NCBI GenBank assembly: GCA_023665575.1
Contig: JAMPDQ010000007.1
Span: 1 to 61,147, forward strand
Source of the DNA: Candidatus Amulumruptor caecigallinarius
GTDB lineage: Bacteria; Bacteroidota; Bacteroidia; Bacteroidales; Muribaculaceae
Length of the DNA stretch: 61,147 bases
Direction of reading: 5' to 3'
The notes under the pieces are model-generated. The model had not been told where the DNA came from and ran no database searches. It saw only the letters and a list, made by a program, of their open reading frames with translations. Position 1 is the stretch's first letter. Each line of letters starts with the position of its first letter. The translations under genes and the position numbers were made by a program. Positions 37,457 to 46,787 of the stretch are shown here, piece after piece.

Positions 37457-38203
37457 ATGAAAATGTTAGAAGGTAAAGTAGCCGTTGTCACCGGCGCGGC
37501 TCGTGGAATTGGAAAAGAAATAGCCCTTAAATTTGCATCGGAGGGATGTGACATTGCATTCACTGACCTTGTAATTGATGAAAATGGCAAGAAAACAGAG
37601 GAGGAAATTGCCGCATATGGTGTGAAATGCAAAGGTTATGCTTCAAATGCAGCTGATTTTGCAGCCACTGAGGAAACTGTGAAACAAATCAAGGATGATT
37701 TCGGCCACATTGATATCCTGGTGAACAACGCAGGAATTACCAAAGACGGCCTGATGCTCCGTATGACAGAACAGCAATGGGATGCTGTGATTGCAGTGAA
37801 TCTGAAGTCAGCGTTTAATTATATTCATGCAATTCTTCCCATCATGGTTCGCCAGAAGGGAGGCTCAATCATCAATATGGCCTCTGTTGTCGGTGTTCAT
37901 GGTAATGCCGGACAAGCTAACTATGCCGCCTCAAAGGCCGGTTTGATTGCCCTTGCCAAGAGTATCGCCCAGGAGGTGGGATCAAGGGGAATTCGCGCTA
38001 ATGCAATCGCTCCGGGTTTCATCGAAACAGCCATGACTGCAGCGCTGCCTGATGAAGTGCGTGCCGAATGGTGTCAGAAAATTCCGCTCAGAAGAGGAGG
38101 AAAAGTAGAGGATATCGCAAATGTTGCAACATTCCTTGCCTCCGACATGTCAAGCTATGTAACCGGACAGGTAATACAGGTTGACGGCGGCATGAATATG
38201 TAA
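37457..38203 (+). CDS. fabG: 3-oxoacyl-[ACP] reductase
   Basis: A 248-residue short-chain dehydrogenase that reduces 3-oxoacyl-ACP in fatty-acid elongation. The NADPH loop is TGAARGIGKEIA, followed by NNAGITKDGLMLRM. The catalytic Ser-Tyr-Lys lie in NMASVVGVHGNAGQANYAASKAG. The end ASDMSSYVTGQVIQVDGGMNM is the family hallmark. The start at MKMLEGK gives the usual 248 residues; ATG codons at 37451 and a TTG at 37403 are also in frame. A terminator follows. Confidence 0.93.
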   Translation: MKMLEGKVAVVTGAARGIGKEIALKFASEGCDIAFTDLVIDENGKKTEEEIAAYGVKCKGYASNAADFAATEETVKQIKDDFGHIDILVNNAGITKDGLMLRMTEQQWDAVIAVNLKSAFNYIHAILPIMVRQKGGSIINMASVVGVHGNAGQANYAASKAGLIALAKSIAQEVGSRGIRANAIAPGFIETAMTAALPDEVRAEWCQKIPLRRGGKVEDIANVATFLASDMSSYVTGQVIQVDGGMNM

Positions 38204-38211
38204 AAATTCTT

Positions 38212-38248
38212 AGGAGTCCGTCATGATTGGCGGACTCCTTCTTTCTTA
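38212..38248 (+). terminator. Terminator after fabG
   Basis: AGGAGTCCG (38212-38220) and CGGACTCCT (38231-38239) form a perfect 9-base stem with a 10-base loop, followed by TCTTTCTT. Transcription of ispD, 58 bases further, would then need its own start. Confidence 0.85.
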
Positions 38249-38305
38249 GGGCCTGCGGCAGGCTTCAATTTAGATACGGTCACAAACCTCATGCTTTTTA
38301 TTTGA

Positions 38306-39010
38306 ATGGCTACTGAAAAATATGTGCTTATACTCGCAGGTGGCGAGGGACATCGTGCCGGAACAGAAATTCCCAAACAATTTATAAATCTTTGCGGTGT
38401 TCCGATGCTGTGGTGGTCTGTACGGGCATTTCACCGGGCATCTCCACAGGCTAAGATTATTGTGGTGCTTCACCCTGGATTTTTCGCAGATTGGAATATT
38501 ATGTATTCTACATTAAGCGAGGCAGACAGGATGATAGACGTGAAAGTGGTGGCTGGCGGACGCACCCGCAATGATTCAGTGAAAAACGGGTTGATGTCGG
38601 TCAGTTGTGATTCACATTCATATGTGGCAGTTCATGATGCTGCTCGGCCAATGCTTACAGTTGCAATGATAGAGCGTGGCTGGCGTTGTGCAGCAGAGCA
38701 TTCCACGGCAGTCCCCGCTGTGCCGCTGACCGATTCTCTGAGAATAGTTGAAAAAGAAGGCAGCAGAGCCGTTGACCGATGTGATTATGTGGCAGTGCAG
38801 ACGCCGCAGATATTTCGTGCCGATATTATTAAGCAAGCTTGCGAATTGGAAGATAGTCCGGGATTCACCGATGATGCTTCGCGTGTGGAAGCATCCGGCC
38901 ATAAGATTGCCCTGTATGAAGGAGATCCGTCAAATATGAAGGTGACAACGCCGGTGGATTTCCCGATAGCCGAGACACTGCTTGCCCGCAGAATGATGGA
39001 GCCTGTGTAA
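38306..39010 (+). CDS. ispD: 2-C-methyl-D-erythritol 4-phosphate cytidylyltransferase
   Basis: A 234-residue enzyme of the MEP isoprenoid pathway that couples methylerythritol phosphate to CTP. The nucleotide-binding opening is ILAGGEGHRAGTEIPKQF (residues 8-25), followed by VAGGRTRNDSVKNGL, VAVHDAARPMLT and the C-terminal TPQIFRADIIKQA with FTDDASRVEASG. Its stop overlaps an ATG (TAATG) in the recG frame. The window does not show other MEP genes. Confidence 0.94.
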   Translation: MATEKYVLILAGGEGHRAGTEIPKQFINLCGVPMLWWSVRAFHRASPQAKIIVVLHPGFFADWNIMYSTLSEADRMIDVKVVAGGRTRNDSVKNGLMSVSCDSHSYVAVHDAARPMLTVAMIERGWRCAAEHSTAVPAVPLTDSLRIVEKEGSRAVDRCDYVAVQTPQIFRADIIKQACELEDSPGFTDDASRVEASGHKIALYEGDPSNMKVTTPVDFPIAETLLARRMMEPV

Positions 39011-39030
39011 TGAAAATAGTGGCAGATGGT

Positions 39031-39049
39031 TTTTTTATGAAGCAGACTC
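39031..39049. repeat. Solo end of the GTCTGTTTCATAA-type repeat
   Basis: TTTTTTATGAAGCAGACTC is a reverse-orientation match to the left end of the palindromic element at 14900. It lies between ispD and the likely recG start and would add odd residues to RecG if the upstream ATG were used. Confidence 0.5.
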
Positions 39050-39060
39050 TTATGCCGGGC

Positions 39061-41208
39061 ATGAAGACTTTATTAGACACCAATATACAATATCTGAAAG
39101 GAGTAGGCGAGAAGCGCGCAAAGCTCCTTCTGGATGAATATGGCATCTCCACTTATCGGGATCTGGCGCATACATTCCCATTCAGACACATTGACAAAAG
39201 CAAATTTTATAAGATAAGAGATTTCCACGGTGACATGCCGAGCGTTCAGGTGAGAGGCCGGTTCATTAGTTTCGATATAGAAGGAGAGGGTGTGCGCAAA
39301 CGCCTTGTGGCCCTCTTTTCCGATGGCGACCGACTGATGCAAGTGGTTTGGTTTTCACGGATTCATGCGTTGAAAGATGCATATCATACAGGTGTGGATT
39401 ATGTGATTTTTGGCAAACCTACTCCATATCGCGGTGATTATAGCATGACTCACCCCGAGGTGTCTCAATATAATCCGGGAGATGTGCCCAAAGGGTTTCG
39501 CGGAATATATTCCATTTCCGAGAAAATGCGCAAGGCGGGGTATAGCTCTCGATTTTTGTCGGGTTTGATGGAGGCAATGGTGGCATTGCCGCAATTCAAG
39601 GATTTACCCGACACATTACCTGTCGAAATATTAAGGAAGTATAATTTACTCGGATATGCATATTCCATAAGACAGATGCATTTTCCGGAAAGTGTGGAAT
39701 TGCTGCAGAAGGCGAGGGAAAGACTTAAATTTGAAGAGCTCTTCTATCTGGAGTTGCATATATTGCGTTTTGCGAGAGAGCGCGGGCGGCGCACCAAAGG
39801 GATGATGTTTCCGAGGATTGGGGAATATTTTAATGGGTTTTATTCAAATTGCATGCCCTTTGAGCTGACTGATGCGCAGAAAAGGGTGCTCAAGGAGATA
39901 CGCGCTGATATGCGCACCGGAAAACAAATGAACCGACTGTTGCAAGGCGATGTCGGATCAGGAAAGACCATGGTGGCTTTTATGACGATGCTGATAGGTG
40001 TTGACAATGGATGTCAGGCTGCCCTGATGGCTCCGACTGAAATATTGGCCACGCAACATTTTGAAACTATCCATAAATGGGGGCATCAGATAGGCTTGAA
40101 TGTGCGTTTGCTCACCGGAAGCACACGCACGGCTGAGCGTTGTGAAATTTTGTCCGGATTGCTCAGCGGCAGCGTGAACATAATTGTGGGCACACATGCG
40201 CTGATAGAAGCAAAGGTGGAATTCAAAAACCTCGGTGTGGCTGTGATTGATGAGCAGCATAGATTCGGTGTGGCCCAACGGGCAAAATTATGGGGAAAGA
40301 GAAGTGTGGCTCCACATGTGCTGGTCATGACCGCCACCCCCATTCCGCGCACATTGGCAATGACAGTATATGGCGATCTCGACGTGTCGGTGATTGATGA
40401 ATTGCCCCCCGGAAGGAAGCCGGTTACAACAATGCTGAGATATGATGATAACCGAATGGAGGTGAATCGACTGCTCGCACGTGAGCTTGCAGAGGGGAGA
40501 CAGGTGTATGTGGTCTACCCGCTTGTCGCCGACAATCCGAAGCTTGAATACAAAAGTGTCGAAACCGGTTATGAGCGTATATGCGGAATTTTTCCGCAAT
40601 ATAAGGTCAGCTGTGTACACGGCAAAATGAAAGCTGATGTAAAGGATGCGCAGATGCAGCGCTTTGCAAGCGGTGAGGCTCGCATTCTTGTGGCCACTAC
40701 TGTGATCGAAGTGGGAGTGAATGTGCCTAATGCATCGGTAATGCTTATTGAAAACGCCGAGCGCTTCGGACTTTCGCAACTCCATCAGCTTCGCGGAAGA
40801 GTCGGACGGGGATCCGAAAAAAGTTATTGCATACTTGTCACTAAGCCCGATGTGAGCGGTGACACCAAAAAACGGCTGAAAATCATGACTGAGACATCAG
40901 ATGGCTTTCTGATTTCAGAAGCTGATATGAAGATCCGCGGTCCCGGCGATATGGAAGGCACACAGCAAAGTGGAATAGCATTCGATTTAAGGATAGCTAA
41001 TCTCACCACCGATGGACAGATACTGAATGTGGCGCGCGATGCCGCAACAAAAGTGCTTGATGCACACCCCGAGTTGTTTGAAAAAGATGCCGCTATTTCC
41101 CTCCCCGCCGGCGATATGATTCAGCTAAGCACGGAATCAGTCAATCTTTTAAAGGAACAGTTGCGTTATAGATATGGCAAGAAGATTGACTGGTCGATGA
41201 TATCATGA
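39061..41208 (+). CDS. recG: ATP-dependent DNA helicase RecG
   Basis: A 715-residue superfamily 2 helicase that reverses and branch-migrates stalled forks. The N-terminal wedge starts DTNIQYLKGVGEKRAKLL. Walker A is LLQGDVGSGKT (about residue 300), the DEAH-type box is VIDEQHRFGVAQR, motif III is MTATPIPRTLA, and the C-terminal domain has GRVGRGSEKSYC and IRGPGDMEGTQQSG. The frame is open to an ATG at 39010 overlapping the ispD stop, but those 17 residues come from a repeat end, so MKTLLDT at 39061 is preferred. Confidence 0.94.
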   Translation: MKTLLDTNIQYLKGVGEKRAKLLLDEYGISTYRDLAHTFPFRHIDKSKFYKIRDFHGDMPSVQVRGRFISFDIEGEGVRKRLVALFSDGDRLMQVVWFSRIHALKDAYHTGVDYVIFGKPTPYRGDYSMTHPEVSQYNPGDVPKGFRGIYSISEKMRKAGYSSRFLSGLMEAMVALPQFKDLPDTLPVEILRKYNLLGYAYSIRQMHFPESVELLQKARERLKFEELFYLELHILRFARERGRRTKGMMFPRIGEYFNGFYSNCMPFELTDAQKRVLKEIRADMRTGKQMNRLLQGDVGSGKTMVAFMTMLIGVDNGCQAALMAPTEILATQHFETIHKWGHQIGLNVRLLTGSTRTAERCEILSGLLSGSVNIIVGTHALIEAKVEFKNLGVAVIDEQHRFGVAQRAKLWGKRSVAPHVLVMTATPIPRTLAMTVYGDLDVSVIDELPPGRKPVTTMLRYDDNRMEVNRLLARELAEGRQVYVVYPLVADNPKLEYKSVETGYERICGIFPQYKVSCVHGKMKADVKDAQMQRFASGEARILVATTVIEVGVNVPNASVMLIENAERFGLSQLHQLRGRVGRGSEKSYCILVTKPDVSGDTKKRLKIMTETSDGFLISEADMKIRGPGDMEGTQQSGIAFDLRIANLTTDGQILNVARDAATKVLDAHPELFEKDAAISLPAGDMIQLSTESVNLLKEQLRYRYGKKIDWSMIS

Positions 41209-41291
41209 TTGCATGGGTTATGATGACGAATATAGGAAAATGAGCGGCAGGCGTAAAGCCGGGTCAAGGCCTTGACAAATAATGTGAAATA

Positions 41292-42632
41292 ATGAGAGAA
41301 AAGGAGTTTCTACCAATAGTGAGGGATGTGCTCGGAATTCCGGAGCTTAATCCGATGCAGAAAAAAATGATGGAACAGTCATCGCAAACACGGGATATAA
41401 TATTGCTGTCGCCTACAGGCTCCGGAAAAACACTCGCCTTTATATTGCCGGTGCTCAAGATGCTAAAGCCGGCCTCGGGCAGAGTGCAGGTGATAGTGGT
41501 GGCTCCCTCGCGCGAACTTGTGATTCAAATCAGCCGTGTAATGAATCTTGTTGCTTCGGGCTATAAAGTAACACCTCTTTATGGTGGCCACAAGGTGGAA
41601 GATGAAGTGAATTCATTGTCAGCCGGTGCAGATATGGTGGTCGCAACTCCGGGGCGTTTGCTCGACCAAATTCGAAGAAGAAATATAGATGTGCTGCCCG
41701 CGCGCATCCTCGTGCTTGACGAATTTGACAAATCCCTTGAACTGGGATTTGAAGAGGAAATGAAAAAAATTGTGACAAGACTGAAAAATGTAAGCCGGAT
41801 AATATTGACATCTGCCACAAGAAGCAAAGAAATCCCTGATTTCTTAGAATTGAACAATCCTGTCACGCTTGATTATCTTGCAGATAACGAGACATTGAAA
41901 GAGCGATTGAGAGTTTATCGTGTCGATTCTGATTCCAATGACAAACTCCGCACATTGCTCACCCTCTTGCATCATCTCGCCGCTGAAAATGACGGCTATG
42001 AACGCAGCATTGTCTTTGTGAACCACAGAGAAAGCGCTGAGAGAATTGCAGGATTTCTCAAGAGAAACGATGTCCCCTGCATTCTCTATCATGGAGCGCT
42101 TGACCAGCGTGCCCGCGAAATGGCTGTGTCAATGTTCAACAATGGTAGTCGCCCGGTGTTGATAGCCACTGATCTGGCATCTCGCGGACTTGATATAGAA
42201 AATGTAAAGTCTGTGATTCATTATCATCAGCCACTCACTGTTGAAATTTACACGCACCGCAACGGACGCACCGCACGTGTTGACAATGAGGGAGATGTGT
42301 ATGTCTTGGTTGGCCCTGATGAAGAATTGAAAGAATATGTGAAGTGTGATTCCACATTCAAGCCCGGCAGAAAAAGCTTTTTGGGTAAAGGAGCGCATTT
42401 CGAAACAATCGCTTTTACAGCAGGAAAAAAGGAGAAACTGTCGAAAGGAGATATATTGGGTTTCTTTGTTAAGGAGGCGGGGGCGTCTCCGGCTGATATA
42501 GGCAGAATAGATGTTTACGACCACTATTCGCTTGCTGCTGTTCGGGCAGAAAAAGCGAAGGAGATAATATCAGAAACAAAAAACAAAAAAATCAAGGGTG
42601 AAAAGCGCAAGTTGTATATCCCTGGAGAATAG
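41292..42632 (+). CDS. DEAD-box-like RNA helicase with DEFD motif
   Basis: A 446-residue ATP-dependent helicase. Motif I is SPTGSGKT (about residues 41-48), Ia APSRELVIQ, motif II is LDEFDKS (Phe in place of the Ala of DEAD), motif III is SAT, motif V is ATDLASRGLDIENV and motif VI is HRNGRTAR. The last ~90 residues are basic and may bind RNA. The helicase core is complete, so activity is expected. It belongs to a Bacteroidetes subfamily related to DbpA/RhlE; the exact RNA target is unknown. Confidence 0.92.
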   Translation: MREKEFLPIVRDVLGIPELNPMQKKMMEQSSQTRDIILLSPTGSGKTLAFILPVLKMLKPASGRVQVIVVAPSRELVIQISRVMNLVASGYKVTPLYGGHKVEDEVNSLSAGADMVVATPGRLLDQIRRRNIDVLPARILVLDEFDKSLELGFEEEMKKIVTRLKNVSRIILTSATRSKEIPDFLELNNPVTLDYLADNETLKERLRVYRVDSDSNDKLRTLLTLLHHLAAENDGYERSIVFVNHRESAERIAGFLKRNDVPCILYHGALDQRAREMAVSMFNNGSRPVLIATDLASRGLDIENVKSVIHYHQPLTVEIYTHRNGRTARVDNEGDVYVLVGPDEELKEYVKCDSTFKPGRKSFLGKGAHFETIAFTAGKKEKLSKGDILGFFVKEAGASPADIGRIDVYDHYSLAAVRAEKAKEIISETKNKKIKGEKRKLYIPGE

Positions 42633-42672
42633 GGCATCAAATGAATCCAATATCCGGAAAAATAGAAAATGA

Positions 42673-42703
42673 TTGGTAAAAACGCAAAAAAGTGTTAATT
42701 TTG
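42673..42703 (+). promoter_or_regulatory. Promoter of the PFOR gene
   Basis: TTG (42673-42675), 20 bases and TAATTTTG (42696-42703) match the Bacteroidetes consensus. The start would be near 42710, leaving a leader of about 225 bases that includes the repeat end at 42769. Confidence 0.82.
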
Positions 42704-42768
42704 CGAAACGAAACAACCAATATGTGGTTTTTTTCAATAAAAAGGGTTAACTGATTGTTATAATAAAA

Positions 42769-42793
42769 GAGTCTGTCTCATAAAAAATTAACT
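42769..42793. repeat. Solo end of the GTCTGTTTCATAA-type repeat in the PFOR leader
   Basis: AGTCTGTCTCATAAAAAATT (from about 42770) matches 18-19 bases of the left end of the palindromic element at 14900. It lies between the promoter and the start codon of the PFOR gene, so it would be part of the mRNA leader. Otherwise the 302-bp gap (42633-42934) shows no gene. Confidence 0.65.
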
Positions 42794-42934
42794 AAACAGA
42801 TCCTGAGACTTGCGCATGAAACTTGAAAATTATGTGCATGTAAAGGTCTATTCTATTAAGCTATTGGCCGTTGGGTCATGGCTGACAATGATAGATTCAA
42901 AAAATTGGCTTTAAATAAATATTCAAGGAACATT

Positions 42935-45900
42935 ATGAGCAAACCGAAACAATTTCTGACGTGCGATGGCAACCAGGCTGCTGCGCATATCAGCTATATG
43001 TTTAGCGAAGTAGCTGCCATTTATCCCATCACTCCGTCATCTACAATGGCGGAATATGTTGATGACTGGTCGGCAGCAGGTAGAAAAAACATCTTCGGAG
43101 AAACAGTTTTAGTGCAGGAGATGCAAAGTGAGGCCGGCGCCGCCGGTGCCGTTCACGGCTCTCTTCAAGCCGGAGCACTCACCACCACCTATACAGCGTC
43201 ACAGGGACTCCTTTTGATGATTCCCAATATGTATAAAATAGCCGGAGAACTTCTCCCCTGTGTGTTCCATGTTTCGGCGCGCACTCTGGCTTCTCATGCA
43301 CTCAGCATTTTCGGCGACCATCAGGATGTGATGGCTGCGCGCCAAACCGGCTTCGCAATGTTCTGCGAGGGTTCCGTGCAAGAGGTTATGGATCTTGCCG
43401 CTGTAGCCCATCTGTCGGCAATCAAGGGCCGTGTGCCCTTTGTGAATTTCTTCGACGGATTCCGCACTTCTCATGAAATTCAAAAGATTGAGGCTCTCTC
43501 AGAAGAAGACCTGGCACCGCTCGTGGATCAGGAAGCTCTCGCTGAATTCAGAAAGCGTGCCCTCAATCCCGATAAGCCTGTTTCGCGTGGTATGGCTGAA
43601 AATCCTGACGTCTTCTTCCAGCACCGCGAATCAAGCAATCCCTATTATGACGCAATTCCCGATATCGTTGAGCATTATGTCAATGAAATGAATCGTCTCA
43701 CAGGCCGCAATTATGGCTTGTTCGACTATTACGGCGACCCCGAGGCTGAGAATGTCATCATCGCCATGGGCAGCGTCACCCAGTGTATCAAAGAGACAAT
43801 CGATTATCTTCGCGAGAAGGGAGAGAAGGTGGGCCTTGTGGCTGTGCATCTTTATCGTCCGTTCTCCGCGCGTCATTTCCTCTCTGCCGTGCCGGCTTCT
43901 GCAAAGAAAATTGCTGTGCTCGACCGCACCAAAGAGCCGGGTGCCAATGGAGAACCCCTCTATCTTGATGTGGTAGACTGTTTCTATGGCAAAGAGAATG
44001 CCCCGATTATTGTGGGCGGCCGTTATGGGTTGAGTTCGAAAGACACCACCCCCGCACAGATTGTGGAAGTATATGAAAATCTTAAGTCTGATGCTCCCCG
44101 TAGCAATTTTACTATCGGAATAGTCGATGACATCACTAATCACTCTCTTCCGTTGTCTCCCGAAATCAACGTGGCCGACAAGGGCATGTTCCAGGCCAAA
44201 TTTTATGGCCTCGGTGCTGACGGAACTGTGGGTGCAAATAAGAATTCGGTAAAAATAATCGGCGACAATACAGATAAATATTGTCAGGCCTATTTCTCCT
44301 ACGACTCCAAGAAGTCGGGCGGCTTCACTTGCTCTCATCTCCGTTTCGGTGATAATCCCATCCGCTCCACATATTTGGTGAATACACCCAACTTTGTGGC
44401 ATGCCATGTGCAGGCTTATCTCCACATGTATGATGTGACACGTGGTCTTCAGCCTAACGGCACATTCCTGCTCAACACTATCTGGGAGGGTGAAGAGCTC
44501 GCCAAAAACCTTCCAAACAAGGTGAAACGTTATTTTGCCAAAAACAATATCACCGTATATTATATCAACGCCACAAAGATTGCACAGGAAATCGGACTTG
44601 GCAACCGCACCAACACCATTCTTCAGAGTGCATTCTTCCGCATCACAGAGGTGATTCCCGTTGATTTGGCCATTGCGCAGATGAAAAAATTCATTGTGAA
44701 GTCGTATGGCAAGAAGGGTGAGAATGTGGTAAATATGAATAATCAGGCCGTTGACCGCGGTGGAGAATATCATAAACTTGATGTGGATCCGGCATGGGCA
44801 AATCTTTCGGACGATGCACCCGCTCCGGCTCCTGCTCCCCTTTTCGTGCAAACGGTTGTTCGCCCGATAAACGCCCAGGATGGCGACCTGCTCCCGGTTA
44901 GCTCATTTAAAGATAACGCCGACGGCACATGGACTCCCGGCACAGCTGCATATGAAAAACGAGGTGTGGCCGCTTTCGTTCCGGAATGGAACCCCGCAAA
45001 CTGTATTCAATGTAACAAATGCTCGTTCGTTTGTCCCCACGCATCAATTCGTCCGTTTATCCTGACCCCGGAAGAGGCAGCCGCGGCTCCCTTCGGTGAG
45101 GAACACTCCAAGCCCGCTATCGGCAAGGGGCTTACAGGCATGCGTTTTGTGGAACAAGTGGATGTGCTTGACTGTCTCGGCTGCGGCAACTGTGCAGATG
45201 TCTGCCCGGGCATGAAGGGTGAGAAGGCTCTCAAAATGGTTCATCTTGAAAGCCAGCTCGATCAGGATAAGAACTGGGAATGGCTTGTGAAGAATGTCAA
45301 AAACAAAGCAGATCTCTTTGATGTGTCTGCCAATGTAAAAAACAGCCAGTTTGCACAGCCTCTGTTTGAATTCTCCGGAGCTTGCGCCGGTTGCGGTGAA
45401 ACGCCCTATGTGAAGCTCATTACCCAGCTCTTCGGTTCTCGTGAGGTAGTGGCAAATGCCACCGGTTGTAGCTCTATTTATTCAGGTTCGGTTCCTTCCA
45501 CACCTTACACCACCAATGAGCACGGCCACGGGCCGGCATGGGCCAACTCTCTCTTCGAGGATTTCTGCGAATTTGGTCTCGGCATGTATATAGCTTATGA
45601 AAAGCTCCACGACAGAGTAAAAGTTGCGGCCGACAATATCAGAAACAATGCCGAAGCGCCTGCGAATCTTCGTGAAGCTGCCGGTGCATGGCTTGAAGCC
45701 CGCAACGATGCGAAAGAGTCTCATCTTAAGGGCGTGGTTCTTGCCGAGGCATGCAAGGAGGGTGCAGCCAAGGGGTGTCCCGATTGCAGCACAGTGGTGA
45801 ATCTCTCCGGATATCTCACAAAGCGCAGCCAATGGATTATCGGAGGTGACGGTGCAAGTTACGACATCGGCTTCGGCGGTCTTGACCATGTGATTGCGTC

Positions 45901-46531
45901 AGGAAAGAATGTGAATATTCTTGTGCTTGACACTGAAGTATATTCCAACACCGGCGGACAGTCGTCAAAATCCACACCTATAGGTGCGATTGCAAAATTT
46001 GCTGCTGCAGGCAAGCGAATCAGAAAGAAAGATCTTGGGCTTATTGCCACCACCTATGGCTATGTATATGTTGCCCAAATTGCAATGGGGGCAGACAATG
46101 CGCAGACATTGAAGGCAATCCGTGAGGCTGAGGCTTACGACGGTCCATCGCTGATAATTGCATATTCACCCTGTATCAATCATGGAATCAAGAAAGGTAT
46201 GGGTCACAGTCAGGAAGAGGAAAGACAGGCTGTAGAATGTGGCTACTGGCATTTGTGGCGATATAATCCCTCTCTTGAAGCTGAAGGAAAGAATCCCTTC
46301 TCACTCGACAGCAAGGAGCCGGATTGGGAAAAATTTGATGATTTCCTGAAAGGTGAAGTGCGATTCGCATCTCTCTACAAATCATTCCCGCAGGCTGCTG
46401 ATGAACTCTTTGCAGCAGCCAAGGCAAACGCTCAATGGAGATATAACAACTATAAGCGTCTTGCCGCGCAAAACTGGGGAGTGGATCCCGAGCTGACACC
46501 GGAAGAAATAGAACTTCGCAAGCAAAACTAA
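42935..46531 (+). CDS. nifJ: Pyruvate:ferredoxin (flavodoxin) oxidoreductase
   Basis: A 1198-residue single-chain enzyme that oxidises pyruvate and CoA to acetyl-CoA, CO2 and two reduced ferredoxins. It opens with FLTCDGNQAAAHISYMFSEV, the family signature. Two 4Fe-4S motifs lie near residues 690-760 (CIQCNKCSFVCP and CLGCGNCADVCP). CAGCGETPY near residue 817 and VYSNTGGQSSKSTPIG hold the proximal cluster and thiamine diphosphate. The start chosen is MSKPKQF at 42935; 19 further upstream residues are possible but not family-like. It would supply electrons to the Nuo complex encoded 7.6 kb away. Confidence 0.97.
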   Translation: MSKPKQFLTCDGNQAAAHISYMFSEVAAIYPITPSSTMAEYVDDWSAAGRKNIFGETVLVQEMQSEAGAAGAVHGSLQAGALTTTYTASQGLLLMIPNMYKIAGELLPCVFHVSARTLASHALSIFGDHQDVMAARQTGFAMFCEGSVQEVMDLAAVAHLSAIKGRVPFVNFFDGFRTSHEIQKIEALSEEDLAPLVDQEALAEFRKRALNPDKPVSRGMAENPDVFFQHRESSNPYYDAIPDIVEHYVNEMNRLTGRNYGLFDYYGDPEAENVIIAMGSVTQCIKETIDYLREKGEKVGLVAVHLYRPFSARHFLSAVPASAKKIAVLDRTKEPGANGEPLYLDVVDCFYGKENAPIIVGGRYGLSSKDTTPAQIVEVYENLKSDAPRSNFTIGIVDDITNHSLPLSPEINVADKGMFQAKFYGLGADGTVGANKNSVKIIGDNTDKYCQAYFSYDSKKSGGFTCSHLRFGDNPIRSTYLVNTPNFVACHVQAYLHMYDVTRGLQPNGTFLLNTIWEGEELAKNLPNKVKRYFAKNNITVYYINATKIAQEIGLGNRTNTILQSAFFRITEVIPVDLAIAQMKKFIVKSYGKKGENVVNMNNQAVDRGGEYHKLDVDPAWANLSDDAPAPAPAPLFVQTVVRPINAQDGDLLPVSSFKDNADGTWTPGTAAYEKRGVAAFVPEWNPANCIQCNKCSFVCPHASIRPFILTPEEAAAAPFGEEHSKPAIGKGLTGMRFVEQVDVLDCLGCGNCADVCPGMKGEKALKMVHLESQLDQDKNWEWLVKNVKNKADLFDVSANVKNSQFAQPLFEFSGACAGCGETPYVKLITQLFGSREVVANATGCSSIYSGSVPSTPYTTNEHGHGPAWANSLFEDFCEFGLGMYIAYEKLHDRVKVAADNIRNNAEAPANLREAAGAWLEARNDAKESHLKGVVLAEACKEGAAKGCPDCSTVVNLSGYLTKRSQWIIGGDGASYDIGFGGLDHVIASGKNVNILVLDTEVYSNTGGQSSKSTPIGAIAKFAAAGKRIRKKDLGLIATTYGYVYVAQIAMGADNAQTLKAIREAEAYDGPSLIIAYSPCINHGIKKGMGHSQEEERQAVECGYWHLWRYNPSLEAEGKNPFSLDSKEPDWEKFDDFLKGEVRFASLYKSFPQAADELFAAAKANAQWRYNNYKRLAAQNWGVDPELTPEEIELRKQN

Positions 46532-46556
46532 TCTGAAACTTGCAGATAAAAAATAC

Positions 46557-46605
46557 AGGAGTGCACAATTTCGTGTGCTCCTTTATTTATTATTTTTTTT
46601 TGTGA
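46557..46605 (+). terminator. Terminator after PFOR
   Basis: GGAGTGCAC and GTGTGCTCC pair with two G-U wobbles around a short loop, followed by a long T-rich run (about 46581-46601). It separates PFOR from the tRNA promoter. Confidence 0.75.
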
Positions 46606-46610
46606 GAAAT

Positions 46611-46641
46611 TTTGCAGATTCAAAAAAAAGTTGTACTTTTG
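46611..46641 (+). promoter_or_regulatory. Promoter of the initiator tRNA gene
   Basis: TTTG (46611-46614), 19 bases and TACTTTTG (46634-46641). The spacing to the mature tRNA 5' end (17 bases) leaves a short 5' leader for RNase P to remove. Confidence 0.88.
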
Positions 46642-46657
46642 TAATCGAAAATAACAC

Positions 46658-46732
<75 letters not shown>

Positions 46733-46787
46733 AAGGCCGCCGGATATCAGATGATGTTCAGCGGCTTATCTTTTATATCGGGCACTC

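Noticed and set aside
41292-42632. DEFD in place of DEAD as a defective helicase
   Set aside because: All other helicase motifs are intact and DEFD-type members appear to be a regular Bacteroidetes subfamily.
43631-44851. 406-codon antisense frame in the PFOR gene
   Set aside because: The PFOR frame is certain; the antisense frame has no domain or start context.
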